Positions 18,712-29,419 are shown, counted from the first letter of the stretch. The stretch is 64,000 nt of DNA from an uncultured Candidatus Puniceispirillum sp. (GCA_905182545.1 CAJJBY010000009.1:62001-126000), one strand, 5' to 3'. Numbers and translations: made by a program. The notes: a model not told the origin generated them from the letters alone.

Positions 18712-20532
18712 TCAGACCTTTGGAATTGAAAATTGCAATTCGGCAAGGGTACGGTAGAGCGCCGACTCACCCATCAGTGTTTCATGGTTACCCTCGGCGA
18801 TCAGCCGGCCCCGATCCATCAGCAAAATCCGGTCAGCGCGCACCACAGTTGCCAGCCGGTGCGCAATAACCAGGCTGGTGCGGTCGGTCATTAGATACTC
18901 CAAGGCATGCTGAACCGCCGCTTCAGATTGCGCATCAAGCGCGCTTGTCGCCTCATCAAGCAACAGCAAGCGCGGATTACGCAAAATTGCCCGTGCAATG
19001 GCAATGCGTTGACGCTGCCCCCCTGACAGCCGCACACCTTTTTCCCCAACAAACGCATTATAACCGCCATCGATCGCCATGATAAAATCATGCGCCTGTG
19101 CCTGTTTTGCCGCCGCTACAATGTCGGCATCATTAGAGCCTGGCTGGCCAAATGCGATATTGTCACGAAGCGACGCAGAGAAAAGCGCCGACTCTTGCGG
19201 AACCAAACCGATGTGCGCGCGAAGATCAGCAAGCGAAAGATCATGAAGATCAATGCCGCCAACCCTGACGGCACCACCAATCGGATCATAAAACCGCAAC
19301 AGCAGATGAAAAATGGTTGATTTACCCGCCCCGCTTGGCCCAACAATTGCCACCCGCTCACCCGCCTTAATGCTAAAGCCAACGTCACTGATAGCAGGTC
19401 GGTTCAGTGCCGCCGAATAGGCAAATTGCACGGCCACAAATTCACAAGCCGTCGCAGCAGCTGAATTGATCCGTTGCGGAGCCGCTGGCTCGGGCAGGCT
19501 AGCCTCAGTATCCAGCAACTGGGCAATCCGCTCAGCCGCACCAGCAGCACGCTGCAGGTCACCGGCAAGCTCTGATAAAAAGCCGGTCGAGCTTGCCACC
19601 AGAAAAGCATAGAAAATAAACGATGACAGATCGCCAGCGCTGATCCGTCCAGCCATCAGATCCTGTCCGCCAATCCACAGAATGACGCCAATACCACTAA
19701 AGACCAGAAAAATCACAATGCCGCTTAACAGACCGCGAAGCCGAACCCGCGCAAGACCAGCATCAAGCGATAGATCAACCGCTCGTTCAAAATGCCCTTT
19801 GACATAATCTTCGCGGCCAAAGGCCTGCACCGTGCGAATGGCGCTAACCGTTTCTTCAGCTTCAACCCCGACATCGGCAAGCCGGTCTTGTGCTAATCTT
19901 GAGGCAGCGCGTAACCGGCGTCCCATGAAAATCAGCGGCAACACAACCAGCGGCACAACGATCAACACCACAAGCGACATTTTTGGACTGGATAGAACCA
20001 CCATCACAAGCCCGCCAATCAAAAGCAGGAAATTACGCGCTGCCATTGACAGGGTCGAGGTCATGACCGTTTGGACAATGCTGGTATCGGTTGTAATTCT
20101 GGATAGCACATCACCGGTTCGTGCATTTTCAAACCACCCAGCCGATAAGGTAATGGCATGGCCAAAAATCGCGCGGCGAATATCAGCCAGCACCATTTCG
20201 CCAATTTTATTCACCATGCTGGTGCGAAGATAGCTACCAAAGGCCAAAACCACGGCAATCATCGCTGTCGCCATCACCGCGCGATCAAGCAAGGCAGGGT
20301 CGCGTTTGCCAAGCCCTTCATCAACAAGATAGGCAAGACCACGCCCCATTCCAAGAAGCGCACCAGCAACAAGCACAAGCGCCAAAATGGCAAGCGCGAT
20401 TCGGAGACGATGCGGCTTGAGATAGGGCCAAAAGACGGCCAATAGCTGGCGGCTGGTGTAACGGCGAGTTGTTTCTAATGTCTGATCCACCAAAAATGCT
20501 GTCTGGTGATCAGTTTTCTGCCCGTTATTCAT
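18712..20532 (-). CDS. ABC exporter, fused permease and ATPase (MsbA/multidrug-like)
   Basis: A 606-residue half-transporter. Six membrane helices are expected in the first 330 residues (for example RIALAILALVLVAGALLGMG and LLLIGGLVMVVLS). The nucleotide-binding domain has Walker A VGPSGAGKSTIFHLL, signature RLSGGQRQRIAIARAIL and Walker B LLLLDEATSALD, then the H-loop VIAHRLATV. All catalytic motifs are intact. Substrate cannot be told from sequence; lipid or drug export is the family range. It stands divergently from rpmE, an arrangement I recognise from other Alphaproteobacteria. Confidence 0.9.
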   Translation of the reverse strand: MNNGQKTDHQTAFLVDQTLETTRRYTSRQLLAVFWPYLKPHRLRIALAILALVLVAGALLGMGRGLAYLVDEGLGKRDPALLDRAVMATAMIAVVLAFGSYLRTSMVNKIGEMVLADIRRAIFGHAITLSAGWFENARTGDVLSRITTDTSIVQTVMTSTLSMAARNFLLLIGGLVMVVLSSPKMSLVVLIVVPLVVLPLIFMGRRLRAASRLAQDRLADVGVEAEETVSAIRTVQAFGREDYVKGHFERAVDLSLDAGLARVRLRGLLSGIVIFLVFSGIGVILWIGGQDLMAGRISAGDLSSFIFYAFLVASSTGFLSELAGDLQRAAGAAERIAQLLDTEASLPEPAAPQRINSAAATACEFVAVQFAYSAALNRPAISDVGFSIKAGERVAIVGPSGAGKSTIFHLLLRFYDPIGGAVRVGGIDLHDLSLADLRAHIGLVPQESALFSASLRDNIAFGQPGSNDADIVAAAKQAQAHDFIMAIDGGYNAFVGEKGVRLSGGQRQRIAIARAILRNPRLLLLDEATSALDAQSEAAVQHALEYLMTDRTSLVIAHRLATVVRADRILLMDRGRLIAEGNHETLMGESALYRTLAELQFSIPKV

Positions 20533-20711
20533 TCATCAACCCCAATTTTTGTTCACCTAGCCCGCTAACCATTTAATTTCTAGGTCGTGGGGCTTGCTTA
20601 TCATCGCTATAGGGGATATACCACCAGCGCTGTTTGTTGGCGAGGATCATTCTGCTGCATAGCAAATCTAGCATCACGAACAGGCAGTTAAGCATAAAAC
20701 CGGAGACCGGC

Positions 20712-20933
20712 ATGAAAAAAGATATTCACCCAGATTACCACGAAATCACCGTTGTAATGACCGATGGCAGCGAACATACAACGCGCTCGACTTGGGGAAA
20801 GCCTGGCGATGTGTTGAAACTCGACATTGACCCAAAGACCCATCCAGCATGGACCGGCCAGCATCGCATCCTTGACTCAGGTGGTCAGGTTGCCCGCTTT
20901 AACAAGCGCTTTGGCGGTCTTGGCATCAAATAA
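20712..20933 (+). CDS. rpmE: 50S ribosomal protein L31
   Basis: Small ribosomal protein of 73 residues starting [19 protein letters not shown] and ending [12 protein letters not shown]. It lacks the CxxC zinc pair seen in zinc-containing L31, so it is of the C-minus class. The ATG at 20712 follows GGAGACCGGC; the longer ORF start at 20634 is not supported. A strong terminator lies 42 bp downstream, so it is a single-gene transcript. Confidence 0.95.
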   Translation: MKKDIHPDYHEITVVMTDGSEHTTRSTWGKPGDVLKLDIDPKTHPAWTGQHRILDSGGQVARFNKRFGGLGIK

Positions 20934-20975
20934 GGCTGTACCAGCCCAATTTCAAACCCAATCTACCCATCGACA

Positions 20976-21000
20976 AAAGCCAGCATTTGCTGGCTTTTTT
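20976..21000 (+). terminator. Rho-independent terminator of rpmE
   Basis: AAAGCCAGC-ATTT-GCTGGCTTT followed by TTT forms a perfect nine-pair stem with a four-base loop and T run, just past rpmE. It lies before the convergent ppdK stop at 21093. Confidence 0.88.
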
Positions 21001-21092
21001 CTTGTCTTATCTCTTTTGATGGCAAGGGGCCACGCCGCAACCGAACAGGCGGCGCATTTGTGGCGGCGGTTTATGCTAATAACCGGCGAGGA

Positions 21093-23765
21093 TTAATCGG
21101 TTTGGCGGGTTTTGATCGTGGCCTGTGCAGCGGCAAGACGCGCCGCAGGAACGCGGTACGGCGAACAAGACACATAATCAAGACCGACCTTTTCAAAGAA
21201 CAGAATTGAGTCGCCATCGCCACCATGTTCACCGCAGATACCAAGCTTGATATCAGGGCGGGTTTTGCGGCCACGCTCAACCCCCATTTCAACCAAACTG
21301 CCAACCCCTTCAAGGTCAATCGACACAAACGGATCAACCGGATAAATCTCTTTATCAGCATAATCATGAAGGAAAGATCCGGCATCGTCACGGCTGATGC
21401 CAAGCGAGGTTTGCGTCAAATCATTCGTCCCAAAGGAGAAGAATTCGGCCTCAACCGCCAGATCAGCAGCACAGATTGACGCACGGGGCAATTCAACCAT
21501 TGTGCCAACAAGATATGAAATAGTGACGCCCGTTTCAGCCATAACCGCAGCCGCAGCAGCATCAATCTCGGCCTTGCAAAGCGCAATTTCCCGTGCCGTT
21601 GCCGCAAGCGGAACCATCACTTCAGGAATTGGTGATGCGCCAGTGTTTTTGGCAACAGCGCAGGCCGCCTCAAAAATGGCGCGGGCTTGCATTCGGCAGA
21701 TTTCCGGATAAGTCACCGCCAAGCGGCAGCCACGATGACCAAGCATCGGGTTGGTCTCGGCAAGTTTGACCGAGCGTTGACGCGCCGTCTCGATTGTTAC
21801 GCCAGCGGCGGCGGCAACTTCGGCCAATTCATCGGCCGAATGCGGTAAAAACTCATGTAATGGTGGGTCAAGAAGCCGGATGGTGACTGGCAAGCCAGCC
21901 ATGATGGTGAATAATTCTTCAAAATCACGGCGCTGCATTGGCAATAATTTGGCAAGCGCCAATTCACGACCTTCAGTATCGGCAGCCATGATCATCTGGC
22001 GCATGGCAATGATGCGGTCAGCATCGAAAAACATATGTTCGGTTCGGCATAGGCCAATGCCCTGCGCGCCGAAATCAACGGCAACACGCGCCTCAGTTGG
22101 GGTTTCGGCATTGGTGCGCACTTCCATGCGGCGCACCTCGTCAGCCCAGCCCATAACGCTGGCAAAGGCACCTGACATTTTTGGCTGGATCGTATCGACT
22201 ATACCGGCATAAACCTCGCCGCTAGTGCCATCAATGGTAATGACATCACCTTCGACCAGAACCTTATCGGCGATTAAGACCTTGCCGCTTACCTCGTCAA
22301 AGCGCACATCACTTGCACCCGAAACACACGCCCGCCCCATGCCACGAGCAACCACCGCCGCATGGCTTGTCATGCCGCCACGCGCCGTCAGGATACCAGC
22401 GGCAGCATGCATACCGTGAATATCTTCAGGGCTGGTTTCAAGACGAACCAGGATCACCGCCTCGCCGCTAGCCGCCAATTCCTCGGCACGATCGGCACTC
22501 AGCACAATCTTGCCGCATGCAGCACCTGGTGATGCGGGCAGACCGCGTGCCAGAATGACCTTATCAGCATTGGGATCAAGCGTTGGATGAAGCAGCTGGT
22601 CAAGCGAGTTTGGATCAACTCGGCATAAAGCCTCATCACGGGTGATCAGCCCTTCATCAGCCATTTCAACAGCCATGCGAAGCGCGGCTTCGGCAGTGCG
22701 TTTTCCACTACGGGTTTGCAGCATATACAGCACGCCCTGCTGGACGGTAAATTCAAGATCCTGCATATCGCGATAATGCGCCTCAAGCTTTTTGCGAACC
22801 GCATCAAGCTGATCAAAAGCCGCTGGCATGGCTTCTTGCATCGACAAAGAATCGCCGCCGCCTTTTTCTCGGGCAGCCGCCGTTAATGGTAATGGCGTGC
22901 GAATACCGGCAACAACATCTTCGCCTTGCGCATTGATCAAAAACTCGCCGTAAAAGCTGTTTTCACCGGTTGATGGATCGCGCGTAAACGCAACACCAGT
23001 TGCGCAATCATCACCCATATTGCCAAAAACCATGGCCTGAATATTGACCGCTGTTCCCCATGCCGCAGGAATGTTATTCAGCCGCCGGTAGGTGATGGCG
23101 CGGGTATTCATCCAACTGGTAAACACCGCTCCAATCGCACCCCAAAGCTGTCCCCACGGATCTTGCGGAAAGCCGGTGCCAGCCTCATCTTGAACGATGT
23201 CCTTGTAGCTGGCGACCAATGCTTTTAAATCATCACCGGTCAATTCAGTGTCTTCATGAACGCCGCGTTGAAGCTTCATATCCTCAAGCGCATCTTCAAA
23301 CAGGCCGTGATCGACCCCCATCACAACATCGCTATACATCTGGATAAACCGGCGATAGCTGTCATAGGCAAAACGCGCATCATTGGCGCGGCTAGCAAGG
23401 CCTTCGACCGTGACGTCATTCAGTCCAAGATTGAGAACCGTGTCCATCATGCCCGGCATCGAGGCACGTGCACCTGACCGAACCGAAACAAGAAGCGGGT
23501 TAGCAGAATCGGCAAAACGGGTGCCGGTTTCATTTTCGATTTTCGCAATGGCGTCACGCACCTGCTGATCTAATGTGTCAGGATAGGTTTTGTCATGGTC
23601 ATAAAAATGCGTGCAAACATCTGTACTAAGGGTAAATCCGGGCGGAACTGGCAGGCCAATACCACTCATTTCGGCGAGATTAGCACCCTTGCCACCAAGA
23701 AGATTGCGACGCGATGCATCGCCATCGGTTCCGGTTTTGCCAAAATTATAAACCCATTGTGTCAT
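21093..23765 (-). CDS. ppdK: Pyruvate, phosphate dikinase
   Basis: Interconverts pyruvate/ATP/Pi and PEP/AMP/PPi. The N-terminal nucleotide domain begins WVYNFGKTGTDGDASRRNLLGGKGANL with GVAFTRDPSTGE. The central phosphohistidine domain has ILTARGGMTSHAAVVARGMGR (catalytic His in TSHAA). The C-terminal TIM barrel has GIGLCRTEHMFF, LGHRGCRLAV, FFSFGTNDLTQTSLG and GICGEHGGD, including the active-site Cys. At 890 residues it is a full-length bacterial enzyme. It lies eight bases behind glyS, so glyQ-glyS-ppdK may be one operon. Confidence 0.97.
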   Translation of the reverse strand: MTQWVYNFGKTGTDGDASRRNLLGGKGANLAEMSGIGLPVPPGFTLSTDVCTHFYDHDKTYPDTLDQQVRDAIAKIENETGTRFADSANPLLVSVRSGARASMPGMMDTVLNLGLNDVTVEGLASRANDARFAYDSYRRFIQMYSDVVMGVDHGLFEDALEDMKLQRGVHEDTELTGDDLKALVASYKDIVQDEAGTGFPQDPWGQLWGAIGAVFTSWMNTRAITYRRLNNIPAAWGTAVNIQAMVFGNMGDDCATGVAFTRDPSTGENSFYGEFLINAQGEDVVAGIRTPLPLTAAAREKGGGDSLSMQEAMPAAFDQLDAVRKKLEAHYRDMQDLEFTVQQGVLYMLQTRSGKRTAEAALRMAVEMADEGLITRDEALCRVDPNSLDQLLHPTLDPNADKVILARGLPASPGAACGKIVLSADRAEELAASGEAVILVRLETSPEDIHGMHAAAGILTARGGMTSHAAVVARGMGRACVSGASDVRFDEVSGKVLIADKVLVEGDVITIDGTSGEVYAGIVDTIQPKMSGAFASVMGWADEVRRMEVRTNAETPTEARVAVDFGAQGIGLCRTEHMFFDADRIIAMRQMIMAADTEGRELALAKLLPMQRRDFEELFTIMAGLPVTIRLLDPPLHEFLPHSADELAEVAAAAGVTIETARQRSVKLAETNPMLGHRGCRLAVTYPEICRMQARAIFEAACAVAKNTGASPIPEVMVPLAATAREIALCKAEIDAAAAAVMAETGVTISYLVGTMVELPRASICAADLAVEAEFFSFGTNDLTQTSLGISRDDAGSFLHDYADKEIYPVDPFVSIDLEGVGSLVEMGVERGRKTRPDIKLGICGEHGGDGDSILFFEKVGLDYVSCSPYRVPAARLAAAQATIKTRQTD

Positions 23766-23773
23766 GTTTCTAT

Positions 23774-25844
23774 CTAGCCTTCTATTTTCGTGAAATCGGC
23801 CACAGCCAACATTTTTTCACGAATCATTGCCAATAGCCCAAGTCGATTCAGGCGGATCGCCGAATCATCATCATTCACGACGATTTTTTCAAAAAATAAA
23901 TCAATGGGGGAACGCAGCGCACCAAGCGCGGCAAGCTGCAACTCAATATTGTCTTGATTCACAACCATTGTCGATAGAGGTTCAAAAAGTGCTTTTTCAG
24001 TTTCGGTAAATAGCGCCGGATCAGATATTGCAGCAAAGGCAGTTTTGGCCTTTTTTTCCTCGGCAGCAAGGATGCTGCTGACCCGCCGCCAACCAGCCAT
24101 CAATCCAGTGCCATCGGCGGCGGCCAAAAAGCCAGCAAGCGCTGACGCGCGTGTCGCCATCAAGCAGATATCATCACCATCATCATCGGCCAAGGCCGCG
24201 GCAACCACATCATGCCGCATTTTCTGATCACGAAGATAGCCGCGAAGCCGGTCACGAATGAAGGGCAACAGATCAGCATCAACTTCGGCAAAGCCATAGC
24301 CGCTGGCACCCACCTGCAAAATCTTGCCAAGCGGGATGGTTAGCTGTCCATCAACAATGATGCGGATAACGCCCAAGGCCGCACGGCGAAGCGCAAACGG
24401 ATCTTTTGATCCAGTTGGTTTGGCATCAATGCCAAAAAACCCGACAAGCGTGTCAATCTTGTCCGCCAGCGCAACAACCATGGCTTCGGGTGTTGCTGGC
24501 AAATCATCGGCTGGGCCTTGCGGCCGGTAATGCGCGGTGATGGCGTCACAAACGGCTTTATCTTCGCCGCTAGCAGCCGCATAATAGCCACCCATGATGC
24601 CCTGCAATTCGGGAAATTCACCAACCATACCCGTGACAAGATCAGCCTTGGCAAGACGGGCGGCGCGTGATGCGGCTTTTTGGTTGGCAGATGGCATATG
24701 CGGCGCAATGGCGCTTGCCAGCGTTTCCATCCGGTTTGCCTTATCGTGGATCGAGCCAAGCCCCTCATAAAATGTGACATCGCCGAGCGCGGGAAGATAG
24801 CTTTCCAGTTGGCTTGCCTGATCCTGTTGCCAGAAAAATTCGGCATCAGCCAATCGCGCCCGCAACACACGCTGATTACCTGCGATAATCACCTTATCGC
24901 GCGCCGCATCTCCAAGCCGATTTGATAGAACGATGAAATTTGACGAGAATTTTCCATCAGCATCACTAAGCGTGATGTATTTCTGATGCGTTGCGATTGT
25001 GGCCTGCAGCAATTCTGGCGGCAGCACCATGAACCGGTCTTCGATCTGCCCCATAAGCGGCGTTGGCCATTCGACCAAACCAGCAATATCGGCAAGATAG
25101 CTTCCGAGTTGAGCCTCATTAAGATGGCATGACTGGCTGGCGGCTAATTTTTTAGCCTCGCTGATAATCGCATCATGGCGTTCATCTTGGTCAAGCATCA
25201 CATAGCCAGCGCGTAATCTGGCCTTTACATCATCAAGGCTGGTAACGCCGGTAAGGTCAATATCGTCAGGTGCCTCAAAATAATGGCCACAGCTAGTCGC
25301 CCCAAAATTGAGTTGCATCGCCGCCACCCAGATCCAGCGCACCGGCAAGCGGCCTGCCATCAAACAGAATATTGATCCGGTAAAGCGGGCGCACCCAGCG
25401 GAATTTACCGCGACCCCATCGTTGGCTTTTTAGCCACGGAAAATGGTTTAAAATATCAACAATGATCGGCACCAACAGCTTGGCTGTATCACCGCCGGTG
25501 ATTTCGCTTCGCGCAAACAAGAACCGGCCTTTTGGCGTATCTTCTTCAACAAGTTCTTCGCGGCTGACCCCTGCCGAATTCAAAAAACCAGCAATCGCCG
25601 CCTCGGGTGCATCAACACGCGGCCCGCGTTTTTCGATAATACGATCCGGCTGCGATGCAGCAATATTGGTGGCATAGGCTAGTAAATGACGCGGCGCACA
25701 AAGGCCGGTTGCCACACTGTCATAATGCCAGACGCCAAGCGTTGTTAAGGCCGATTCAATCAGCCGCGCCAGATCACGGCCAGCACCAGCCTGCATGCGG
25801 GCAGGAATTTCTTCTGAGACAAATTCAATTACCAGATCAGCCAT
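23774..25844 (-). CDS. glyS: Glycine-tRNA ligase beta subunit (frame broken)
   Basis: Beta subunit of the alpha2-beta2 glycyl-tRNA synthetase. The N-terminal ORF has [32 protein letters not shown] and [19 protein letters not shown], then ends FWGD at 25293. The larger ORF in the +1 frame continues [16 protein letters not shown] and includes [32 protein letters not shown] and [14 protein letters not shown], ending in the anticodon-binding tail. Removing one T (or G) from CAATTTTGGGGCG near 25303 joins them as [14 protein letters not shown]. The joined length, about 690 residues, is normal. An essential gene should not be truly broken, so an indel error is likely. Confidence 0.9.
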
Positions 25845-26751
25845 TGGTTGTGGTCTCCGTTATTTCCATCCATGCTTCGCAGCACCCTTTGGCCAAGTTC
25901 CGAACACGCCCGATATAGGCGGCGCGTTCAGTCACCGAAATCACCCCACGCGCATCAAGCATATTAAACAGATGGCTGGCTTTCATACATTGATCATAGG
26001 CCGGCAATGCGAGTGGCGTTTCCAGCCCCAGCAAGCGGCCACATTCAATTTCGGCATCACGGAAATGCCCAAGAAGCATATCCGTATCGGCATGTTCAAA
26101 ATTCCAGCCAGAAAATTCAACCTCAGCGCGTTTGAAAATATCGCCGTAGGTTTTGCCGCCTTCGGCCGCTGGCACACCATCCCAATCAAGGTCATAGACA
26201 TTTTCGACACCCTGAATATACATCGCCAGCCGTTCCAACCCATAGGTGAGTTCAAGCGGCACCGGATTACATTCAATCCCGCCAACCTGTTGGAAATAGG
26301 TGAATTGGGAAATTTCCATGCCATCACACCAGACTTCCCAACCAAGGCCCCATGCGCCAAGCGTTGGGGATTCCCAATCATCTTCGACAAATCGGATATC
26401 ATGCTTGTCGGGGTCAAGCCCGATTGCCTTTAGCGAGTCTAGATACAGCGCCTGCGATTCCGCTGGTGATGGTTTGAAAATCACCTGAAACTGGTAAAAA
26501 TGCTGCATCCGGTTTGGGTTTTCACCATAGCGCCCATCCGAAGGCCGCCGCGATGGCTGAACATAGGCCGCGCGCCAAATATCATCGGGGCCAAGCGAAC
26601 GAAGCGTTGTTGCCGGGTGAAATGTACCCGCGCCAACCTCCATGTCATAGGGCTGCAGGACAACCGCGCCCTGCTTTGCCCAATGGCGTTGTAAATTTAG
26701 AATAATCGACTGGAAATCGGTTCTAATTTCGTCGCTTTGTGATGTTGGCAT
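25837..26751 (-). CDS. glyQ: Glycine-tRNA ligase alpha subunit
   Basis: Catalytic alpha subunit of heterotetrameric glycyl-tRNA synthetase. It has [57 protein letters not shown] and [22 protein letters not shown], all signatures of this class II synthetase. At 304 residues it is complete. Its end overlaps glyS by eight bases, consistent with coupled production of the two subunits. Confidence 0.97.
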   Translation of the reverse strand: MPTSQSDEIRTDFQSIILNLQRHWAKQGAVVLQPYDMEVGAGTFHPATTLRSLGPDDIWRAAYVQPSRRPSDGRYGENPNRMQHFYQFQVIFKPSPAESQALYLDSLKAIGLDPDKHDIRFVEDDWESPTLGAWGLGWEVWCDGMEISQFTYFQQVGGIECNPVPLELTYGLERLAMYIQGVENVYDLDWDGVPAAEGGKTYGDIFKRAEVEFSGWNFEHADTDMLLGHFRDAEIECGRLLGLETPLALPAYDQCMKASHLFNMLDARGVISVTERAAYIGRVRNLAKGCCEAWMEITETTTNG

Positions 26752-26826
26752 CCGTCACGATTCCTATTGCAAAAGATGCACGGAAATTAGCCGGAAACCA
26801 TATCAAAAGGCAAGCTGTTGCTGCCG

Positions 26827-27069
26827 CTAATAGGGACAGTTTTCCCGATCACAGGTCTCGCCGCTTACCCATGCCCCGCAAATTGTGCATTCCTGCAAAT
26901 CAACCGATGCGTCATTCTGGTCTTTTTTCGCCGCCCCCGCCGCGTCGCCATTTTTGTCTAATGGCTGATCAGCACGGTTTTTCTGGCGTGCCTCGATAAA
27001 CCGAAATGCCATCCAGACAAGCCAGATCAGGGCAAAAAGACCAAGGATTTTCGGAAGTGAGAGAACCAT
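26827..27069 (-). CDS. Small membrane-anchored protein with a Cys cluster
   Basis: An 80-residue protein with one N-terminal membrane helix (LPKILGLFALIWLVWMAFRFI), a charged linker, and a C-terminal CTICGAWVSGETCDRENCPY that could bind zinc through four cysteines. It resembles short PP0621-like zinc-ribbon proteins. It lies between glyQ and the sppA-like gene on the same strand. The helix plus the small C-terminal metal site suggests a membrane-tethered cytoplasmic protein of unknown role. Confidence 0.6.
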   Translation of the reverse strand: MVLSLPKILGLFALIWLVWMAFRFIEARQKNRADQPLDKNGDAAGAAKKDQNDASVDLQECTICGAWVSGETCDRENCPY

Positions 27070-27189
27070 TATTCAAGCGTCCTTTAAAGGCGTGATGCTA
27101 CCGGCGTATGCTGGTTTTGCGTAAAGCCAGCCATTGGTCTGCCAGCAAGCAGCAAATATGGCGCTATCCTGACATAACCGGTTTGGCTT

Positions 27190-28020
27190 TTACAGCCCGA
27201 AACGCGAAAAATAAGCACGCTCAATCGCAAGATCGGCGGTTTCTTGAACAAGATGGCTGCTCATTGCCGGAAGTCCAAGCGGCAGGAATTTGCGCTTTGG
27301 CTCAACAAACATCACGTCAGTGTCATCGCCAAAGCGTTGAAGCAATGTTTGGCGACATTCACCAAGCCCGTCAATCAATCCCAATTCAAGCGCACGTTGG
27401 CCTGTCCAGAACGCACCGCTGAATAATTCATCATGTGCGCCTTTCAGCCGTGATCCACGACGCTGTTCGATATGGCTGATAAATTGATTATGGATATCAG
27501 CCTGCAATCCTTTCAGCCGGTCAATTTCTTCATCGCGTTCAGGCTGAAACGGATCAAGCGTCATTTTGGCCTCTCCAGCGGTGTAAACCCGCCGGTCAAT
27601 GCCAAGCTTGGCAATGGCTTTATCAAAACCGAAACCAGCCGATATCACCCCAATAGACCCAATCACCGATGCCGGATTGGCAAAAATTTCATCGGCTGAT
27701 GCCGCCAGCCAATAGCCGCCACTCGCCGCCACATCCTCGCAAAAAGCCAAAACCGGCACATCGGCGCGGTTGGCAAGGTCACGAATTCGCTGGCCAATCA
27801 ATGATGATTGCACCGGCGAGCCTCCAGGCGAGTTAATGATGATGGCTACCGCCTTGGCACGCTTGATCGAAAAGGCCTTTTTCAATTGCGGCTCAACCGA
27901 TTCAAGCGATAGGCCGCGCCGCCCAAGACTGCCCGATTGCGAGATCACACCGCTTAAGCGCACCACCGGCACAACCGACCTGCGCCGCCGCCAAAACATT
28001 ATTTTGGACAAAAGTCCCAT
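27190..28020 (-). CDS. sppA: S49-family signal peptide peptidase (SppA/SohB-like)
   Basis: Serine protease of the S49 family, thought to cleave leftover signal peptides. Family features are RLSGVISQSG, IIINSPGGSPVQSSLIGQRI, and FCEDVAASGGYWLAASADEIFANPASVIGSIGV, in which SGG carries the nucleophilic Ser. A later KMTLDPFQPERDEE carries the region of the general-base Lys. At 276 residues it is the short single-domain type. There is no obvious N-terminal membrane helix, only a basic stretch (FWRRRRSVV), so its location is uncertain. It is followed by the MTase gene 42 bp away. Confidence 0.88.
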   Translation of the reverse strand: MGLLSKIMFWRRRRSVVPVVRLSGVISQSGSLGRRGLSLESVEPQLKKAFSIKRAKAVAIIINSPGGSPVQSSLIGQRIRDLANRADVPVLAFCEDVAASGGYWLAASADEIFANPASVIGSIGVISAGFGFDKAIAKLGIDRRVYTAGEAKMTLDPFQPERDEEIDRLKGLQADIHNQFISHIEQRRGSRLKGAHDELFSGAFWTGQRALELGLIDGLGECRQTLLQRFGDDTDVMFVEPKRKFLPLGLPAMSSHLVQETADLAIERAYFSRFGL

Positions 28021-28061
28021 TTCCCCTATTTCCCTTCATCTGGCATCACTGCCGGTCACGC

Positions 28062-28880
28062 CTAAACCCTGCGGGCAGGATGCACCATATACAGGCCTTG
28101 ACCATTCATAATGCGGCTAGCAGCTTCGGTAAAGCTGCCATCATCATTATGCATGATAAGACCGGGTAAAATTGCGCCCGGGCCAGACACCGCCTTGCGC
28201 ACCTGAATGATCACCCGCCCAGCCGGCACCATTGGCCGCGGCCAAAGCGGGAATTGTAGAACTTCTGAAGCACCTGCCACGGTAAAGAGATGGATCAATT
28301 CATCAGCCCGATCAGCCCGGCAAATAAAGCTGATCCGTCCACGCGGTTTTGCAGCCCACATTGCCGATGCAACCCAATCACCAAGCGCCAAACCTTCGCC
28401 AATGTGCGCCAAAGCCCGCCGTTTGTCGCGCGGCCTTGTGCCGGTTGCGTAATGATAGGGCGGGTTACTAACAACATGATCAAAACTGCCCGCCAGAACC
28501 GATGGCATTTTGACAATATCATCGCGCAGAATACGAAGCCGGTCATCAAAACCATTGGCCGCGACATTCCGCTGCGCCAGTGCCGCCATCACCGGATCAA
28601 TCTCAATCGCGGTTATCTGCACCGCATCAAGCCGCCGTGCCAAGCACAGGCTGACCCCGCCAACCCCTGCTCCCATATCTAGAACACGGCCACGATTCAC
28701 CCCAATCGCCGCCGCCAGAAGCACCGCATCAGTGCCAACACGAAACCCACTTTTTGGCTGCATAACCGACACGGTTTTGCCAAGCAAATGATCATGCGTT
28801 ACCGCCAGATCATCAAGGCCATCAGGCGGTGCGCCATCGCCTGTTTTGGCATCATTTCCGGTTGTCGGATCTTGGCTCAT
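28062..28880 (-). CDS. TrmN6-like tRNA1(Val) adenine-N6 methyltransferase
   Basis: SAM-dependent methyltransferase of the TrmN6/YfiC family, which methylates A37 in tRNA1(Val). It shows the entry motif PKSGFRVGTDAVLLAAA, the SAM loop VLDMGAGVGGVSLCLA, EIDPVMAALAQRN, and the catalytic NPPY in DHVVSNPPYHYATG, typical of N6-adenine enzymes. At 272 residues with a disordered acidic N-terminus it fits. DUF2007 and polyprenyl synthase genes are next, a grouping known in Alphaproteobacteria. Confidence 0.86.
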   Translation of the reverse strand: MSQDPTTGNDAKTGDGAPPDGLDDLAVTHDHLLGKTVSVMQPKSGFRVGTDAVLLAAAIGVNRGRVLDMGAGVGGVSLCLARRLDAVQITAIEIDPVMAALAQRNVAANGFDDRLRILRDDIVKMPSVLAGSFDHVVSNPPYHYATGTRPRDKRRALAHIGEGLALGDWVASAMWAAKPRGRISFICRADRADELIHLFTVAGASEVLQFPLWPRPMVPAGRVIIQVRKAVSGPGAILPGLIMHNDDGSFTEAASRIMNGQGLYMVHPARRV

Positions 28881-28949
28881 GTTTTTGTCACCCTTATCAG
28901 GGGCTGGAGCGTCTGGCTTTGCTGCCAGCCGCTGGACAAACGACCATGA

Positions 28950-29165
28950 TCAATCATCATAAAATTCATTTGCATCCTCAAGCAGCGTTTTTGCCGCCAA
29001 AAGCCGTTTCGCCGGTACCATGATCCGGCGCGGAAAAGCCCCAATGCCAGCCTCAAGCGCCGAAATATTTGCATCGAATACATGCGCCTTTATGCCTGCA
29101 TCACGCAACAGCGCCAGCAAAAATGACAGGCGCACACTATCGGTTGTGCTAACAAGATGTTCCAT
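28950..29165 (-). CDS. DUF2007 family protein
   Basis: A 71-residue protein matching the small DUF2007 family (putative signal-transducing protein). MEHLVSTTDSVRLSFLLALLRDAGI and PRRIMVPAKRLLAAKTLLEDANE are typical. The function is unknown. It lies upstream of the TrmN6-like gene and divergent from the prenyl synthase. Confidence 0.82.
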   Translation of the reverse strand: MEHLVSTTDSVRLSFLLALLRDAGIKAHVFDANISALEAGIGAFPRRIMVPAKRLLAAKTLLEDANEFYDD

Positions 29166-29342
29166 GAAGCCGCATCATGCCGCATTTTTGGCGAATTACC
29201 AAGCGTTGCAACGACAAAAGTCGCCGTGGGTTGGCCTTTTTCCTTGCTAGGCGGTTATACGGCATCGTAATGAATGAGGAGAGATTTTAGACAGGTCATC
29301 TACGTGCGCCGCCAATGGCTAGCGCGATGAAGCTGTCGTCAA

Positions 29343-29407
29343 AAAGCCAAATGGCTTTAATTGCGCAAATACATATTTTCTTTAGGAAGATGGCAATAGC
29401 CATTTGG
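29343..29407 (+). promoter_or_regulatory. Two overlapping, mutually exclusive hairpins before ispB
   Basis: AAAGCCA-AA-TGGCTTT (29343-29358) is a seven-pair hairpin. Its CCAAATGGCT part (29347-29356) can also pair with AGCCATTTGG (29398-29407) as a ten-pair alternative stem. The second arm ends 13 bp before the ispB start, so it would cover the ribosome site. The alternatives suggest an attenuator-like leader, but no ligand or leader ORF is seen. Confidence 0.35.
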
Positions 29408-29419
29408 TGAGTTGAAAGA

